DNA of 64,000 nt from Pseudomonadota bacterium (GTDB lineage: Bacteria; Pseudomonadota; Gammaproteobacteria; Steroidobacterales; Steroidobacteraceae). Below the pieces are notes generated by a model. That model was not told where the DNA came from. It searched no databases and saw only the letters and a program-made list of their open reading frames with translations. Shown piece by piece: positions 22,563 to 32,462 of this stretch. The stretch covers positions 1 to 64,000 of the forward strand of contig JAKBCE010000009.1 of NCBI GenBank assembly GCA_021808195.1, in the 5' to 3' direction. The position numbers and the translations under genes are program-made. Each line of letters starts with the position of its first letter. Within the stretch, counting starts at the first letter, position 1.

Positions 22563-24572
22563 ATGCCCCCCGTCCGCATTAAGGACCATTGGCGCGAACA
22601 GCGCATGTTCAACCGACGCGCGTGGTTCGCCGGCGCGCTGATGGTGCTGGCCGCGTGCGCGGTACTCGGCCGGTTGTACTACCTGCAGGTCATCCGCCAG
22701 CACTACTATGAAGTGCTGTCCCTCGACAACGGCGTGCGCACGGTGCCGATCCCCGCTGCCCGCGGACTGATCCTCGATCGCAACGGCGAGGTGATTGCCT
22801 CGAACCGCCCGACCTTCGACCTCGACCTCACGCGCGACGCAACGCCCGATCTGCACGATGAACTCGAGCATCTGGTCCGGCTCGGACTGCTGCAGCAGAG
22901 CGACCTGCCGGAACTGATCCGCACCATACGCTCGCACGAGCCGTTCGATACCGTGCCGATCCGCCTGGATTTATCCGCGCAGGAAGTGGCGCGCTTTGCG
23001 GTGCGCCGCTACGAATTCCCGGGCATCGACGTCAGCTCGCGACAGGCCCGCTGGTACCCGTTCGGCAAGCTCGCGGTCGATGCGATCGGCTACGTCGGCA
23101 CCATCAGCGCCGGGGAGCTCGCGCACCTCAATCAGGCCGCCTACGCCGGCACCGCGGTGATCGGCCAGACCGGCGTTGAAGCGACCTACGAGAAAGACCT
23201 CCACGGGACCAACGGCTACCGGCAGACGCTCGTCGATGCGCTCGGCCGCCCGGTACGCCGTCCCGGGGCACTCGGCCACGAACTGCACTTCAAGGCGCCG
23301 GTCCCCGGCGATGACATCGTGCTTTCGCTCGACCTGAAGCTGCAGCGGCTCGCCGAGCAGCTGCTGAAGGGCCAGGACGGGGCAGTGGTCGCCATCGACC
23401 CCTGGAACGGCGATGTGATCGCCATGGCGAGCTCCCCTTCCTTTGATCCGAACCTGTTCGCCCGCGGCATCACGGAGAAAGAGTACCGGGCGCTCACCGA
23501 CGACCCGCGCCGCCCGATGTTCAACCGGGCGCTGCGCGCCCAACTGCCCTCCGGCTCGACCATCAAGCCGGCGCTCGCACTCGGCGCGCTCACCGACGGG
23601 GTGATCAACGCCGATCACAAGATCTACGCAGCGGAGGCGTACCACCTGCCCGGCAGCGCCCATCTGTACCACAATGCCATGCACGAGACCTGCGGCTGGG
23701 TCGGCTTGCGCATGGCGATCATCATGTCCTGCGATGTGTACTTCTACCGCCTCGCGCACGAGATGGGCATCGACCGACTGTCCGCATGGCTGCCGAATTT
23801 CGGCTTCGGCCGCCGCACCGGCATCGACATCCCCGGCGAGAATCGCGGTCTGGTGCCCTCGCGAGCCTGGAAGCGGCGCCAATTCAGCAATCCGGCCCAG
23901 GGCGAGTGGTTCCCCGGCGATACGGTCATTCTGGGCATCGGCCAGGGTTATTTCCTGGTCACACCCCTGCAAATGGCGCATTACACGGCCATGCTGGCCA
24001 CGCGTGGCCTGAGCTACGAGCCCCGCCTGGTGACCGGCGTGCGCAACCCGGGCACCGGCAAGCTCCACTGGAAGCGGCCGGTGCTCAACGCCAATCTCAC
24101 CATGATCAGCCCGGCGTCATGGAAGGTGGTGGTCAAGGCCATGGTCGGGGTCACCACCAATCCGCGCGGTACCGCGTACTGGCAGTTGCACACCAGCTCC
24201 TATCCCATCGCGGGCAAGACCGGCACGGCGCAGCTGGTGCGCGAGGGCGCCAAAGGCGCCTCGAACGAAGGGTCGTATCATGCCGACAAGACCCTGAAGC
24301 AGCTGCGTGACGACGCCTGGTTCATCGCGTTCGCGCCGGCGAATGCGCCGCGCATCGCAATTGCCGTGCTGGTCGAGCATGCCGGGTGGGGCTCATCAGG
24401 CGCAGCCCCCATTGCCCACAAGCTGTTGGATGCGTACCTCCTCGGTCCGGACGGCAAGCTGCTGGCGCACCCCGGACGGGGGCCATACTCCGAGCCGGCG
24501 GGCATCCGGACGCGCGTTGCCCCTGGCGTCGACCCACACATGACTGCACTGCAGCAAGCCGCCGCGCCATGA
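22563..24572 (+). CDS. mrdA: Penicillin-binding protein 2 (elongasome transpeptidase)
   Basis: A 669-residue class B PBP that cross-links the lateral wall with RodA. A cytoplasmic N-terminus and one TM helix (about 20-40) are followed by the pedestal/dimerisation domain (RGLILDRNGEVIASNRP). The transpeptidase motifs follow: STIK in PSGSTIKPALALG, SCD in IMSCDVYFYRLA, and KTG in IAGKTGTAQL. The length is somewhat above E. coli PBP2 (633 aa), with the extra residues at the C-terminus. The stop overlaps the rodA start as ATGA. Confidence 0.97.
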   Translation: MPPVRIKDHWREQRMFNRRAWFAGALMVLAACAVLGRLYYLQVIRQHYYEVLSLDNGVRTVPIPAARGLILDRNGEVIASNRPTFDLDLTRDATPDLHDELEHLVRLGLLQQSDLPELIRTIRSHEPFDTVPIRLDLSAQEVARFAVRRYEFPGIDVSSRQARWYPFGKLAVDAIGYVGTISAGELAHLNQAAYAGTAVIGQTGVEATYEKDLHGTNGYRQTLVDALGRPVRRPGALGHELHFKAPVPGDDIVLSLDLKLQRLAEQLLKGQDGAVVAIDPWNGDVIAMASSPSFDPNLFARGITEKEYRALTDDPRRPMFNRALRAQLPSGSTIKPALALGALTDGVINADHKIYAAEAYHLPGSAHLYHNAMHETCGWVGLRMAIIMSCDVYFYRLAHEMGIDRLSAWLPNFGFGRRTGIDIPGENRGLVPSRAWKRRQFSNPAQGEWFPGDTVILGIGQGYFLVTPLQMAHYTAMLATRGLSYEPRLVTGVRNPGTGKLHWKRPVLNANLTMISPASWKVVVKAMVGVTTNPRGTAYWQLHTSSYPIAGKTGTAQLVREGAKGASNEGSYHADKTLKQLRDDAWFIAFAPANAPRIAIAVLVEHAGWGSSGAAPIAHKLLDAYLLGPDGKLLAHPGRGPYSEPAGIRTRVAPGVDPHMTALQQAAAP

Positions 24573-25705
24573 TCCACGAAGAGTTCTCGACCGACTCGCG
24601 AACCCGCCGCACCTTGAGCGGCGCAGCACGTGTGCTGCTCGCGCTGAAGGTCGACGGACCGCTGGCCGTGGGCCTGGCACTGACGGCCGCGTACGGCCTG
24701 GTGGTGCTCTACAGCGCCTCGGCGGAAAACACGCCGATGCTCATGCGCACCGGGCTGCGCCTGGTGCTCGGGACCGTGATCATGCTTGCCGTGGCGCGCA
24801 TCAGCCCCAATCTGCTTCGCCGGCTCTCCCCCTGGCTCTATGGACTGGGCATCTTCCTGTTGCTCGCCGTCGCCGCGGTCGGCCACGTGCACCTCGGAGC
24901 CAAGCGCTGGCTCGATCTGGGCCCCATCCATTTCCAGCCCTCTGAGCTGATGAAGCTCGCGGTGCCGATGATGTGCGCCTGGTACCTCGATGAACGTCCG
25001 CTGCCACCGCGCTGGAGCGATCTGGGCATGCTCGCGCTCATTATCCTCGCGCCGGTGGCACTGGTGGCCAAAGAGCCCGATCTGGGCACCGCCGCGCTCA
25101 TTGCCGCCGGCGGCGCGGTGGTGATCTTCCTCTCCGGCCTGCGCGCCCGCGTGCTGCTCGCGCTGCTGCTGGCGGCGGTGCTTGCCGGCGCGGTGGGGCT
25201 GCGCTTTATGCACGGTTATCAGCGCGAGCGGCTGCTCACCTTCCTCAATCCCGAAGCGCACCCGCTCAGCGCCGGCTACCACATCATCCAGTCGCAGATT
25301 GCGGTCGGATCGGGGGGAATTTTCGGCAAGGGCTGGATGGCCGGCAGCCAGGCGCAGCTGAACTTCCTGCCCGAGCGCACCACGGATTTCATCTTCGCGG
25401 TGATTGGCGAGGAATTCGGATTGCTCGGGCTCGCGGTGCTGCTGCTGCTCTACGCGTTCGTGATCGGACGGTCGATCTATTTGGCCATGCTCTGCCCGGA
25501 CACGTTCTCGCGCCTGCTGAGCGGCAGCATCGCCCTGACATTCTTCGTGTACGTGTTCATCAATGCCGGCATGGTCACCGGACTGGTCCCGGTGGTCGGG
25601 GTGCCGCTGCCGCTGGTGAGCTATGGGGGCAGCTCGGTGGTGACGGTATTGTCAGGTTTCGGTATTCTGATGGCGTTGTTTTCGCATCGGAAGCTGATGG
25701 GCTAA
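24569..25705 (+). CDS. rodA: SEDS glycosyltransferase RodA
   Basis: 378 residues. Polytopic lipid II polymerase of the elongasome with about ten TM helices. SEDS signatures are GAKRWLDLGPIHFQPSELMK, EPDLGTAALI (the Asp is the proposed catalytic base) and the C-terminal GVPLPLVSYGGSSVVT. The start was chosen at the ATG that overlaps the mrdA stop. The frame is open upstream but lies inside mrdA. Confidence 0.97.
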   Translation: MIHEEFSTDSRTRRTLSGAARVLLALKVDGPLAVGLALTAAYGLVVLYSASAENTPMLMRTGLRLVLGTVIMLAVARISPNLLRRLSPWLYGLGIFLLLAVAAVGHVHLGAKRWLDLGPIHFQPSELMKLAVPMMCAWYLDERPLPPRWSDLGMLALIILAPVALVAKEPDLGTAALIAAGGAVVIFLSGLRARVLLALLLAAVLAGAVGLRFMHGYQRERLLTFLNPEAHPLSAGYHIIQSQIAVGSGGIFGKGWMAGSQAQLNFLPERTTDFIFAVIGEEFGLLGLAVLLLLYAFVIGRSIYLAMLCPDTFSRLLSGSIALTFFVYVFINAGMVTGLVPVVGVPLPLVSYGGSSVVTVLSGFGILMALFSHRKLMG

Positions 25706-25716
25706 GGAGCGCTTGA

Positions 25717-26784
25717 GTGCTGCGTTCGATCTGCTTCGCCCTGCTCGCCCTCACCGTGATGGTGCGGCCGGCGAGCGCCACCTCTGAGCTCGGCCGGCAT
25801 TTTCCGCCCCAGCAGCTGCAGCGCTTTGCCGCCCGCCTGGCGCGCCGCGACGGCCTCAACCGCGCCCGGGTGTTGTGGATCCTGCGCCAGGCGAAGCCGC
25901 AGCCCGACATCATCGCGATGATGAACCGTCCCGCCGAGCAAGTGCTGAAGTGGTGGCAGTACCGTCGCATCTTCATGACTCCGGCGCGAATCGAGGCCGG
26001 GGTCGCCTTCTGGCGGGCCCATCAGCACGCACTCGAGCGCATCGGCCGCGAGCAGGGCGTCGATCCGAGCTACATCGTGGCGATCCTCGGCGTGGAGACT
26101 TACTATGGCCGGCTCACCGGCTCGATCCGCGTGCTGGATGCGCTGAGCACCCTGGCTTTCGATTATCCGGCGCGCAGCCGCTTCTTCGCCCACCAGCTCG
26201 AGCGCTTCCTCGTGCTCGCCGAGCGCGACCGGCTCGACCCGCTCACTGTCAAGGGCTCGTATGCCGGTGCCATGGGACCGCTGCAATTCATGCCCTCGAC
26301 GTATCTGCGTTACGCCGTCGGCCATGGCGATGCGCCGCCGAATCTGTTCAGCAACTGGGATGACATCTTCGCCAGCGTCGCGCACTACCTGCGCGCGCAT
26401 GGTTGGCAACCCGATGCGCCGGTCCTCTCGCGGGTGCGCATCGAGCCGGGCGCGCGCTTTCACGTCGATCCGGACAGTCTCGCCCTCAATCGAACGGTGG
26501 AGACCCTCGAGCTGCATGGGGTCGAGATCGAAACGCATGCGCCACCCGACACGCACGTCGTGCTGCTGCTCGCGCACACTCGTCGTGGCCCGATCTATCG
26601 CGCCGGGTTCAACAACTTCCACGCGCTGCTGACCTACAATTACAGCAAGCTCTATGCGATGGCTGTCAATGATCTGGCGCACGCGATCGCCCGAGGCATG
26701 CACGCCGCGAGCGCCCCAGCCGTCAGCGCCGCTGCGCTGATCCGTCCGCACCGGACGCCGGGCGGAGCGGGCGAGCCGCGGTGA
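25717..26784 (+). CDS. mltB: Membrane-bound lytic murein transglycosylase B
   Basis: A 355-residue GH103 lytic transglycosylase that cleaves glycan strands to 1,6-anhydro-muropeptides. The signal sequence (about 1-22, ending ASA) has no lipobox Cys, so the protein may be soluble or periplasmic, unlike E. coli MltB. The catalytic Glu is in LGVETYYGRLTG, and GAMGPLQFMPSTY and FSNWDDIFASVAHYL are family motifs. The GTG start has AAGGAG right after the rodA stop, seven bases upstream. Confidence 0.94.
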   Translation: MLRSICFALLALTVMVRPASATSELGRHFPPQQLQRFAARLARRDGLNRARVLWILRQAKPQPDIIAMMNRPAEQVLKWWQYRRIFMTPARIEAGVAFWRAHQHALERIGREQGVDPSYIVAILGVETYYGRLTGSIRVLDALSTLAFDYPARSRFFAHQLERFLVLAERDRLDPLTVKGSYAGAMGPLQFMPSTYLRYAVGHGDAPPNLFSNWDDIFASVAHYLRAHGWQPDAPVLSRVRIEPGARFHVDPDSLALNRTVETLELHGVEIETHAPPDTHVVLLLAHTRRGPIYRAGFNNFHALLTYNYSKLYAMAVNDLAHAIARGMHAASAPAVSAAALIRPHRTPGGAGEPR

Positions 26785-27593
26785 ACAGCGCCCGGCGCGC
26801 GCACTACGCCCTCGGCGGGGCGTGCCTGCTCTTGATCGCGCTCGCCGGCTGCGCCACGACCGCTCGGCGCACGGCCAACACCGCGCCCGGCCTGCCGGCG
26901 CTACCGGCGAACTGGCAGGCCATCCCCAACCCCGTGCCGCACTATCTGCCCCCGGCGCCGCACGGCAATCCACCTTTCTACGACATCAACGGCCACCGGT
27001 ATTACGTGCTCGCCAGCGCGGCCGGCTACAATCAGATCGGCGTGGCGTCCTGGTACGGCGCGCACTCCCAAGGCAAGCACACCGCCGACGGCGATCGCTA
27101 CAACATGTATGCCATGACCGCGGCCAACAAGGTGCTGCCGCTGCCGACTTACGTACGCGTCACCGACATCAGCAACGGCCGCAGCGTCATAGTGAAGGTC
27201 AACGACCGCGGCCCGTTCGTGGCGCACCGCCTGATCGATCTGTCGTATCTGGCGGCGGCCAAGCTCGGTATGCTCGGTACCGGCACTGCGTTGGTCGACG
27301 TGCAGGCCATCACCCCCGGCAGCCCCGCCCGAGTCGCGAGCGTCATGCAGCCGATCGGCGCGTTCCTCTACGTGCAGGTCGGCGCGTTCGCCGTACCGGG
27401 CAATGCCGAGCGGGTGCTCGCGCGGCTGCAGGCCGCGGGCATGTCCGATGCCTTCATTCTCTCGCCCGCGGTGACCGGCGGCACGCTCTACCGCGTGCGG
27501 GTCGGTCCGATCCACGATGTGGCGCAGTTCGATACGCTCGCAGCGCGCCTGACGGCCCTCGGTTACCCGGGCGCCGTGCTGGTGAAGCCATGA
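26781..27593 (+). CDS. rlpA: Septal ring lipoprotein / lytic transglycosylase RlpA
   Basis: A 270-residue lipoprotein that binds and, in Pseudomonas, cleaves peptide-free glycan. The signal peptide ends in the lipobox LAGC (Cys 24). The double-psi beta-barrel has GVASWYGAHSQGKHTADGDRYN and VKVNDRGPFVAHRLIDLS. The C-terminal SPOR domain (about 190-268, VQVGAFAVPGNAERVLARL) binds denuded peptidoglycan. The catalytic His/Asp of the barrel appear retained. The GTG start overlaps the mltB stop as GTGA. Confidence 0.95.
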   Translation: MNSARRAHYALGGACLLLIALAGCATTARRTANTAPGLPALPANWQAIPNPVPHYLPPAPHGNPPFYDINGHRYYVLASAAGYNQIGVASWYGAHSQGKHTADGDRYNMYAMTAANKVLPLPTYVRVTDISNGRSVIVKVNDRGPFVAHRLIDLSYLAAAKLGMLGTGTALVDVQAITPGSPARVASVMQPIGAFLYVQVGAFAVPGNAERVLARLQAAGMSDAFILSPAVTGGTLYRVRVGPIHDVAQFDTLAARLTALGYPGAVLVKP

Positions 27594-27709
27594 GCGAACC
27601 GATGCTTCTGCCCGAAGAACTATCCGGCGCGAACGTGATCTTATCCAGCGCCCCGCCGCAGCACTCACCCGAGGAGGAACTTCCCCCATGTCCCGCACGT
27701 CTGCCCTGA
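27590..27709 (+). CDS. Possible 39-residue small ORF coupled to rlpA
   Basis: An ATG overlaps the rlpA stop as ATGA and opens a 39-codon frame (MSEPMLLPEELSG...). It runs through the 94-bp rlpA-dacC gap and ends 22 bp inside dacC. The composition is acidic and Pro-rich, with no hydrophobic segment. It may be a translated linker that carries ribosomes to the AGGAGG site of dacC, or simply chance. I know of no family. Confidence 0.25.
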   Translation: MSEPMLLPEELSGANVILSSAPPQHSPEEELPPCPARLP

Positions 27710-28872
27710 CCACCCTGCTGGCCGCGGCGCTGCCGGCCCTGGCCGCGCTCGCGCCGGCCGCGACCGCCGCAGTGGCCGCTCCGTCTGCGATCGCACCGGT
27801 GCCGGTTCCCCCACCGCCTGCACTGAATGCCCAGGAGTACATCCTGGTCGATTTCAATACCGGTAAGGTGCTGGCGGCGAAGAATGCCGAGGACAAAGTG
27901 CCGATGGCGAGTCTCACCAAGTTGATGACCGCCTATATCGTGTTCTCGGCGCTGAAGAGTGGGCAGCTCACGCTCGACACTCCGGTGACCATCAGCAATG
28001 CGGCATGGCGCACCGGCGGCTCACGGATGTTTCTCAACCCCGGCACGCAGGTGACCGTGCTGAACCTGCTGAAAGGCATGATCGTGGAATCGGGCAACGA
28101 TGCCACTGTCGCGCTCGCGCAAAAGGTCGGCGGCACGCAGGCGGGATTCGTCACGCTGATGAACGATTTCGCCCGGCGGCTCGGGCTGAACTCGACACAC
28201 TACGAAGACGTCGATGGGCTGCCGAAGCCGGATCACTACACGACCGCGCGCGATCTGGCCACGCTCGCCTCGGACATCATCCGGGACTTTCCGCAGTACT
28301 ACTTCATTTTCAAGATCAAGCAGTTCACCTGGGACCACATCACCCAGCGCAACCGCGTCTCGCTGCTGTGGACCGACCCGTCAGTCGATGGCATGAAGAC
28401 CGGCTACACCGATGCGGCCGGCTACTGCATGGTCACCTCCGCCGATCGGCACGGCATGCGGCTGGTCTCGGTGGTGCTCGGTGCGCCCAGTTGGAACGGG
28501 CGGGTTTCCGACAGTGAGGCGCTGCTCAACTACGGATTCAACTTCTACACGAACGAGGACGTCGAATCGGCACGCGCCGTCGTCGCCCGACCGCGGGTAT
28601 ACAAGTCGGCCTCCGGAGAGGCCGCAGTCGGTCCGGCGCAGCCGGTCGTACTGACCGTGCCTCGCGGTCCCGACGCGACGCTCAGCACGCGGATCGTCTG
28701 GAGCCACTGGCCGCTCGTGGCGCCACTCGCCGCCGGCGCACCCGTGGGCACGCTCATCGTCACCAACGGCGCGGGAGAGCAGGTGCAAAGCACGCCTCTG
28801 GTCACGCTCGAGTCGGTACCCACCGGCGGCCTGTTCACGCAGCTTGCCGACGACATCCGGCTCTGGTTCTGA
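27688..28872 (+). CDS. dacC: D-alanyl-D-alanine carboxypeptidase (PBP5/6 family)
   Basis: 394 residues. Removes the terminal D-Ala from pentapeptides in the periplasm. The signal peptide (about 1-30) is followed by the S11 motifs SLTK in MASLTKLMTAY, SGN in VESGNDATVAL, and KTG in DGMKTGYTDAAGYC. The C-terminal beta domain and a short amphipathic end (LFTQLADDIRLWF) match membrane-attached PBP5/6. AGGAGG lies about ten bases before the ATG. It is followed by dat, which also handles D-amino acids. Confidence 0.96.
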   Translation: MSRTSALTTLLAAALPALAALAPAATAAVAAPSAIAPVPVPPPPALNAQEYILVDFNTGKVLAAKNAEDKVPMASLTKLMTAYIVFSALKSGQLTLDTPVTISNAAWRTGGSRMFLNPGTQVTVLNLLKGMIVESGNDATVALAQKVGGTQAGFVTLMNDFARRLGLNSTHYEDVDGLPKPDHYTTARDLATLASDIIRDFPQYYFIFKIKQFTWDHITQRNRVSLLWTDPSVDGMKTGYTDAAGYCMVTSADRHGMRLVSVVLGAPSWNGRVSDSEALLNYGFNFYTNEDVESARAVVARPRVYKSASGEAAVGPAQPVVLTVPRGPDATLSTRIVWSHWPLVAPLAAGAPVGTLIVTNGAGEQVQSTPLVTLESVPTGGLFTQLADDIRLWF

Positions 28873-28903
28873 CCGCCTTGCCGTTTGCGACCGGGGTGAT
28901 CTC

Positions 28904-29776
28904 ATGGCCGAACCCTTCCCGACCTGCTACCTCAACGGTGTCTTCCTGCCGCTCGATCAGGCGCGTATCTCGCCCCTCGATCGGGGTTTTCTGTTTGGCG
29001 ATGGCGCCTACGAGGTCATGCCGGTCTACGGCGGCCGTCCCTTTCGGCTCGAGGCGCACTGCGCGCGGCTTACCCACAGCCTCAACGAGCTGCGCATGCA
29101 CGACCCGCTCTCCCGCGAGCAATGGCGGGCCGTGTTCGCCCGGCTCATCGCGGCGGGCGGCGGGAGCGATCAGTACCTGTACTGGCAGGTGAGCCGCGGG
29201 GCGGAGCGGGGGCGCAACCATGCCCCGCTCCCGGACATCCCGCGCACCGTATTCGCGTTCGGTGCGCCATGGCCGACGCCACCGGCGGGCTCACTCGAGC
29301 GGGGAGTCGCCTGCATAACCGCCGAGGACACGCGTTGGGCACGCTGCGACATCAAATCCACCGCACTGCTCGCCAACGTTCTGCTGCGCCAGCTGGCGGT
29401 CGATGACTCGGCCGCCGAGACGATCCTGCTACGCGAGGGCCGGCTGACCGATGCGTCCGCCTCGGCGGTGCACGTGGTGATCGGCGGGGAATTGCGCACG
29501 CCTCCGAACTCGCGCGAGATCCTACCCAGCACCACGCGCACGGTGATCGAGGAGCTCGCCAGCCGGGCGGCAGTTCCCTGGCGATCCGCGCCGGTGAGTG
29601 ATGCCGAGCTGCGCGCCGCGGAGGAGATCTGGATCTCGGCCGCCACGCGCGAGGTACAGCCGGTGACCCGGCTCGACGGCCGCCCGGTGGGCACTGGCCG
29701 GCCCGGGCCGCTCTGGCAGCGGGTGCACGCGGCATTCCAACACTGGAAACGCGAATTGCAGGACCAGCCGTGGTGA
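28904..29776 (+). CDS. dat: D-amino-acid aminotransferase (class IV PLP enzyme)
   Basis: A 290-residue fold-type IV aminotransferase that interconverts D-Ala and D-Glu with 2-oxo acids. The N-terminal pattern YLNGVFLPLDQARISPLDRGFLFGDGAYEV is typical of the family, with DIKSTALLANVLLRQ carrying the PLP lysine. LTDASASAVHVV and the C-terminal EIWISAATREVQPV follow. Branched-chain aminotransferase or aminodeoxychorismate lyase are relatives, but the position between dacC and ybeD is typical of dat in Xanthomonadales. The start MAEPFP is 31 bp after dacC. Confidence 0.88.
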   Translation: MAEPFPTCYLNGVFLPLDQARISPLDRGFLFGDGAYEVMPVYGGRPFRLEAHCARLTHSLNELRMHDPLSREQWRAVFARLIAAGGGSDQYLYWQVSRGAERGRNHAPLPDIPRTVFAFGAPWPTPPAGSLERGVACITAEDTRWARCDIKSTALLANVLLRQLAVDDSAAETILLREGRLTDASASAVHVVIGGELRTPPNSREILPSTTRTVIEELASRAAVPWRSAPVSDAELRAAEEIWISAATREVQPVTRLDGRPVGTGRPGPLWQRVHAAFQHWKRELQDQPW

Positions 29777-30033
29777 GTAAGCCGATCCTTCAATTTCCGA
29801 CCGACTATCCGATCAAGATCATCGGGCGGCCCTCCGATGAGTTCCGCGCACGAGTGCACGCCGTCGTACTGCGCCACGCTCCCGCACTCGAGGCCGAGCG
29901 GGTGAGCGAGCGGCTGAGTGGCAACGGCAACTTTCTCTCCATCTCCTATAACCTGCTCGCCGAGAGCCGCGAGCAGATCGAGGCGCTCACCGCGGAGTTG
30001 CGCGAGTGCGACGGGGTCATGATGCTGTTGTGA
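29773..30033 (+). CDS. ybeD: DUF493 (YbeD) family protein
   Basis: An 86-residue small alpha/beta protein (FPTDYPIKIIGR... at the N-terminus, GNGNFLSISYNLLAES, and a C-terminal ECDGVMMLL). E. coli YbeD (87 aa) has an ACT-like fold and sits between dacA and lipB; its function is unknown, but a role near lipoylation is often suggested from position. The GTG at 29773 was chosen for its GTGA overlap with dat; a GTG three bases earlier is also possible. Its 3' end overlaps lipB, on the other strand, by 17 bp. Confidence 0.9.
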   Translation: MSKPILQFPTDYPIKIIGRPSDEFRARVHAVVLRHAPALEAERVSERLSGNGNFLSISYNLLAESREQIEALTAELRECDGVMMLL

Positions 30034-30724
30034 GCCGATCCGCTGCGGGCGCGCTGCGCATCCGCGGTGCATAGAGGTGCCGCAGCAGATGCGGCAGCAC
30101 TCCCGCGGCGGCCTCCTCCACCGACTCGAGCGCGCACCAGTCGGCGAGCCGCGTCATCTCGAGATCGGCGTAGCCGCACGGATTGATCCTGCGGAATGGC
30201 TCGAGGTCGTTGCACACATTGAGCGCAATGCCGTGATAGCTCGCACCGCGCCGCACGCGGATGCCGACGCTGGCAAGCTTGCGGCCCTGCACATACACCC
30301 CGGGGGCGGTCCGCCGCGATTCGGCCGCAATGCCGAGGCTCGCCGCATAATCGATGACCGCGCCCTCGAGCGCGCTCACCAGGTCACGCACGCCGAGTTG
30401 CGCGCGGCGCAGGTCCACCAAGGGATACACGACCAGTTGGCCCGGTCCGTGGTAGGTCACCTGTCCGCCGCGGTCGATGCGCACCACCGGAATCTGCCCG
30501 GCGGCCAGCACGTGCGACGGGTCGGCATTCATGCCTAGGGTGAATACCGGGGGGTGCTCGAGCAACCAGATCTCATCAGGCGTCTCGGCCGCCCGCGCAT
30601 CGGTGAAGCGCTGCATGGCCCGCCACGTCGCCTCGTACGGCGCGAGCGCAAGCCGGCGCACCTGCGGGGTGGGCGGGGCCATCGGCGGCGTTTGCGGCAC
30701 GCCATCGACGGCACTGAGGCTCAT
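30017..30724 (-). CDS. lipB: Octanoyl-[acyl carrier protein]:protein N-octanoyltransferase
   Basis: 235 residues. Transfers octanoyl groups from ACP to lipoyl domains, the first step of de novo lipoylation. Family motifs are [29 protein letters not shown] (catalytic His/Lys region), [19 protein letters not shown] (catalytic Lys) and [11 protein letters not shown] (acyl-thioester Cys). The start is at the ATGA overlap with the lipA stop; an internal ATG at 30682 is possible. It is read against ybeD, whereas in E. coli ybeD and lipB are co-directional. Confidence 0.95.
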   Translation of the reverse strand: MSLSAVDGVPQTPPMAPPTPQVRRLALAPYEATWRAMQRFTDARAAETPDEIWLLEHPPVFTLGMNADPSHVLAAGQIPVVRIDRGGQVTYHGPGQLVVYPLVDLRRAQLGVRDLVSALEGAVIDYAASLGIAAESRRTAPGVYVQGRKLASVGIRVRRGASYHGIALNVCNDLEPFRRINPCGYADLEMTRLADWCALESVEEAAAGVLPHLLRHLYAPRMRSAPAADRLTTAS

Positions 30725-31752
30725 TGGGACTGCGCTGCCAGGCGCGCGTTGTCGAGTCCCGCGTTGTTGCGATTCAGCGCCTGCTCGGCCCGATAGCTCG
30801 AGCGCACCAGCGGCCCGGAGACGCACTCGAGAAAGCCCAGCTCGAGCGCAGTGCGCCGATAGGCGTCAAACTGCTCCGGGGTGACGAATCGCCTCACCGG
30901 CAGATGATTTGCGGTCGGACGCAGGTACTGCCCGAGCGTGACGATGTCGACCCCGGCGTCGCGCAGATCGCGCAGCGTCGCCTCGATCTCCTCGTCCGTC
31001 TCGCCGAGACCGAGCATCAGACTGCTCTTGGTGAGCACCGCGGGACAGTGGCGCTTGGCATGCTGCAACACCTCCAACGTCCGCTCGTATCCGGCGCGCG
31101 GGTCACGGACCGGATGCGTCAGGCGACGGACCGTCTCGATGTTCTGCGCGAAGACCTGCAACCCCGACTCGACGACCGTCTCGACGTCGCCGAGCACGCC
31201 CTGAAAGTCCGGCGTCAGCGCTTCGATGGCGGTGGTGGGGTTGCGCCGCTGGATGGCGCGGATACAGGCGGCGTAATGACCGGCGCCACCGTCCGGCAGA
31301 TCGTCGCGATCGACCGAGGTCAGCACCACGTACTTGAGTTTCATCAACTCGACGGTCCGCGCACTATTGTCCGGCTCGAGCGGATCGAGCCAACCGTGCG
31401 GGTTGCCGGTGTCGACCGAGCAGAAACGGCAGGCGCGCGTGCAGACCGCCCCCATCAGCATGATGGTGGCCGTGCCGGCATTCCAGCACTCCCCGATGTT
31501 CGGACACTTGGCCTCTTCGCAGACCGTCGCCAACCGGTGCTCTTTGACGATGCCCTTGACGGCCTGAAAGCCGGTGCCCGCAGGCATGCGGGCGCGCAAC
31601 CACGCCGGCTTGCGGCCGAGTGCCTGGGGCGCCGCCATGCTCGCCTTAATGCCGTCGCGAATCGCGCTAAAGCCCTGCGGTGTCTGGTATTTCTCGCCGC
31701 TGCGCACCGGGGTCGGCTCGGCGACGACCGGAATGTCTTTGAGACTCGCCAT
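30721..31752 (-). CDS. lipA: Lipoyl synthase
   Basis: A 343-residue radical SAM enzyme that inserts two sulfurs into protein-bound octanoyl groups. Both [4Fe-4S] sites are present: the auxiliary cluster [12 protein letters not shown] and the radical [11 protein letters not shown]. The C-terminal RSSYRAE supplies the Ser ligand of the auxiliary cluster. The start MASLKDIPV was chosen by alignment with family N-termini. The stop overlaps lipB, giving a lipA-lipB order. Confidence 0.97.
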   Translation of the reverse strand: MASLKDIPVVAEPTPVRSGEKYQTPQGFSAIRDGIKASMAAPQALGRKPAWLRARMPAGTGFQAVKGIVKEHRLATVCEEAKCPNIGECWNAGTATIMLMGAVCTRACRFCSVDTGNPHGWLDPLEPDNSARTVELMKLKYVVLTSVDRDDLPDGGAGHYAACIRAIQRRNPTTAIEALTPDFQGVLGDVETVVESGLQVFAQNIETVRRLTHPVRDPRAGYERTLEVLQHAKRHCPAVLTKSSLMLGLGETDEEIEATLRDLRDAGVDIVTLGQYLRPTANHLPVRRFVTPEQFDAYRRTALELGFLECVSGPLVRSSYRAEQALNRNNAGLDNARLAAQSQ

Positions 31753-31784
31753 GGCGCTATTGTACGGCGAGTGCGCCGCGGCCC

Positions 31785-32462
31785 CTAATCGGCGCCGAGT
31801 GCACGCACATGCGCATCCAGCCAGGCCAGCCGCTCGGGAGTGCCGACGTCGAACCATTCCCCGCAATGCAGCCGGCCCTGCAGGCGTGAGCCAGCAATGG
31901 CCCGTTGCAGCAGGGGCAGTAGCGCGAAGCGCCCGGGCGGACAGGCGGCAAAGAATTCGGGCCGGTACAGCCCGATGCCTGTATAGGTCAGGCGCTCACC
32001 GGCCTGCCCCACCACCATCCCGTCGCGCAGCGCGAAATCCCCCTCCGGGTGGTGAGCCGGATTAGCAGCGAGCACGATGCGCGCGTCGGCATCGGCCGGT
32101 AGCGTCCCGAGCGTGGCGAAATCGAGGTCGGTCCACACATCGGCATTGACGACGAGAAACGGCGCTGGTCCGAGTAGCGGCAACGCGCGCGCGATACCAC
32201 CGCCCGTTTCGAGTGGTACCGGCCCCTCCTCGCTGTAGTGGATGCGCAGCCCGTAGCGCCCCCCGGCGCCGAGCGCCGTGCGGATCTGCTGGCCGAGCCA
32301 GGAGAGGTTGATCACCACCTCGTCGATGCCAGCCCGGGCGAGCTTCTCGAGGTGATAGTCGATCAGCGGCCGCCCGGCGATCTGCACCAACGGCTTCGGC
32401 AGCACATCGGTGATCGGCCGTAGCCGCTCGCCGCGTCCGGCCGCGAGCACCATCGCCCTCAT
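31785..32462 (-). CDS. murU: N-acetylmuramate-1-phosphate uridylyltransferase
   Basis: A 225-residue nucleotidyltransferase. It converts MurNAc-1-phosphate to UDP-MurNAc in the recycling route that bypasses de novo UDP-MurNAc synthesis and hence fosfomycin. The N-terminal [22 protein letters not shown] is the nucleotidyltransferase signature; [11 protein letters not shown] holds the metal-binding Asp. The start overlaps the amgK stop as ATGA. A longer open frame continues upstream but lies over amgK. Pairing with amgK supports this over a generic sugar-nucleotide role. Confidence 0.93.
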   Translation of the reverse strand: MRAMVLAAGRGERLRPITDVLPKPLVQIAGRPLIDYHLEKLARAGIDEVVINLSWLGQQIRTALGAGGRYGLRIHYSEEGPVPLETGGGIARALPLLGPAPFLVVNADVWTDLDFATLGTLPADADARIVLAANPAHHPEGDFALRDGMVVGQAGERLTYTGIGLYRPEFFAACPPGRFALLPLLQRAIAGSRLQGRLHCGEWFDVGTPERLAWLDAHVRALGAD

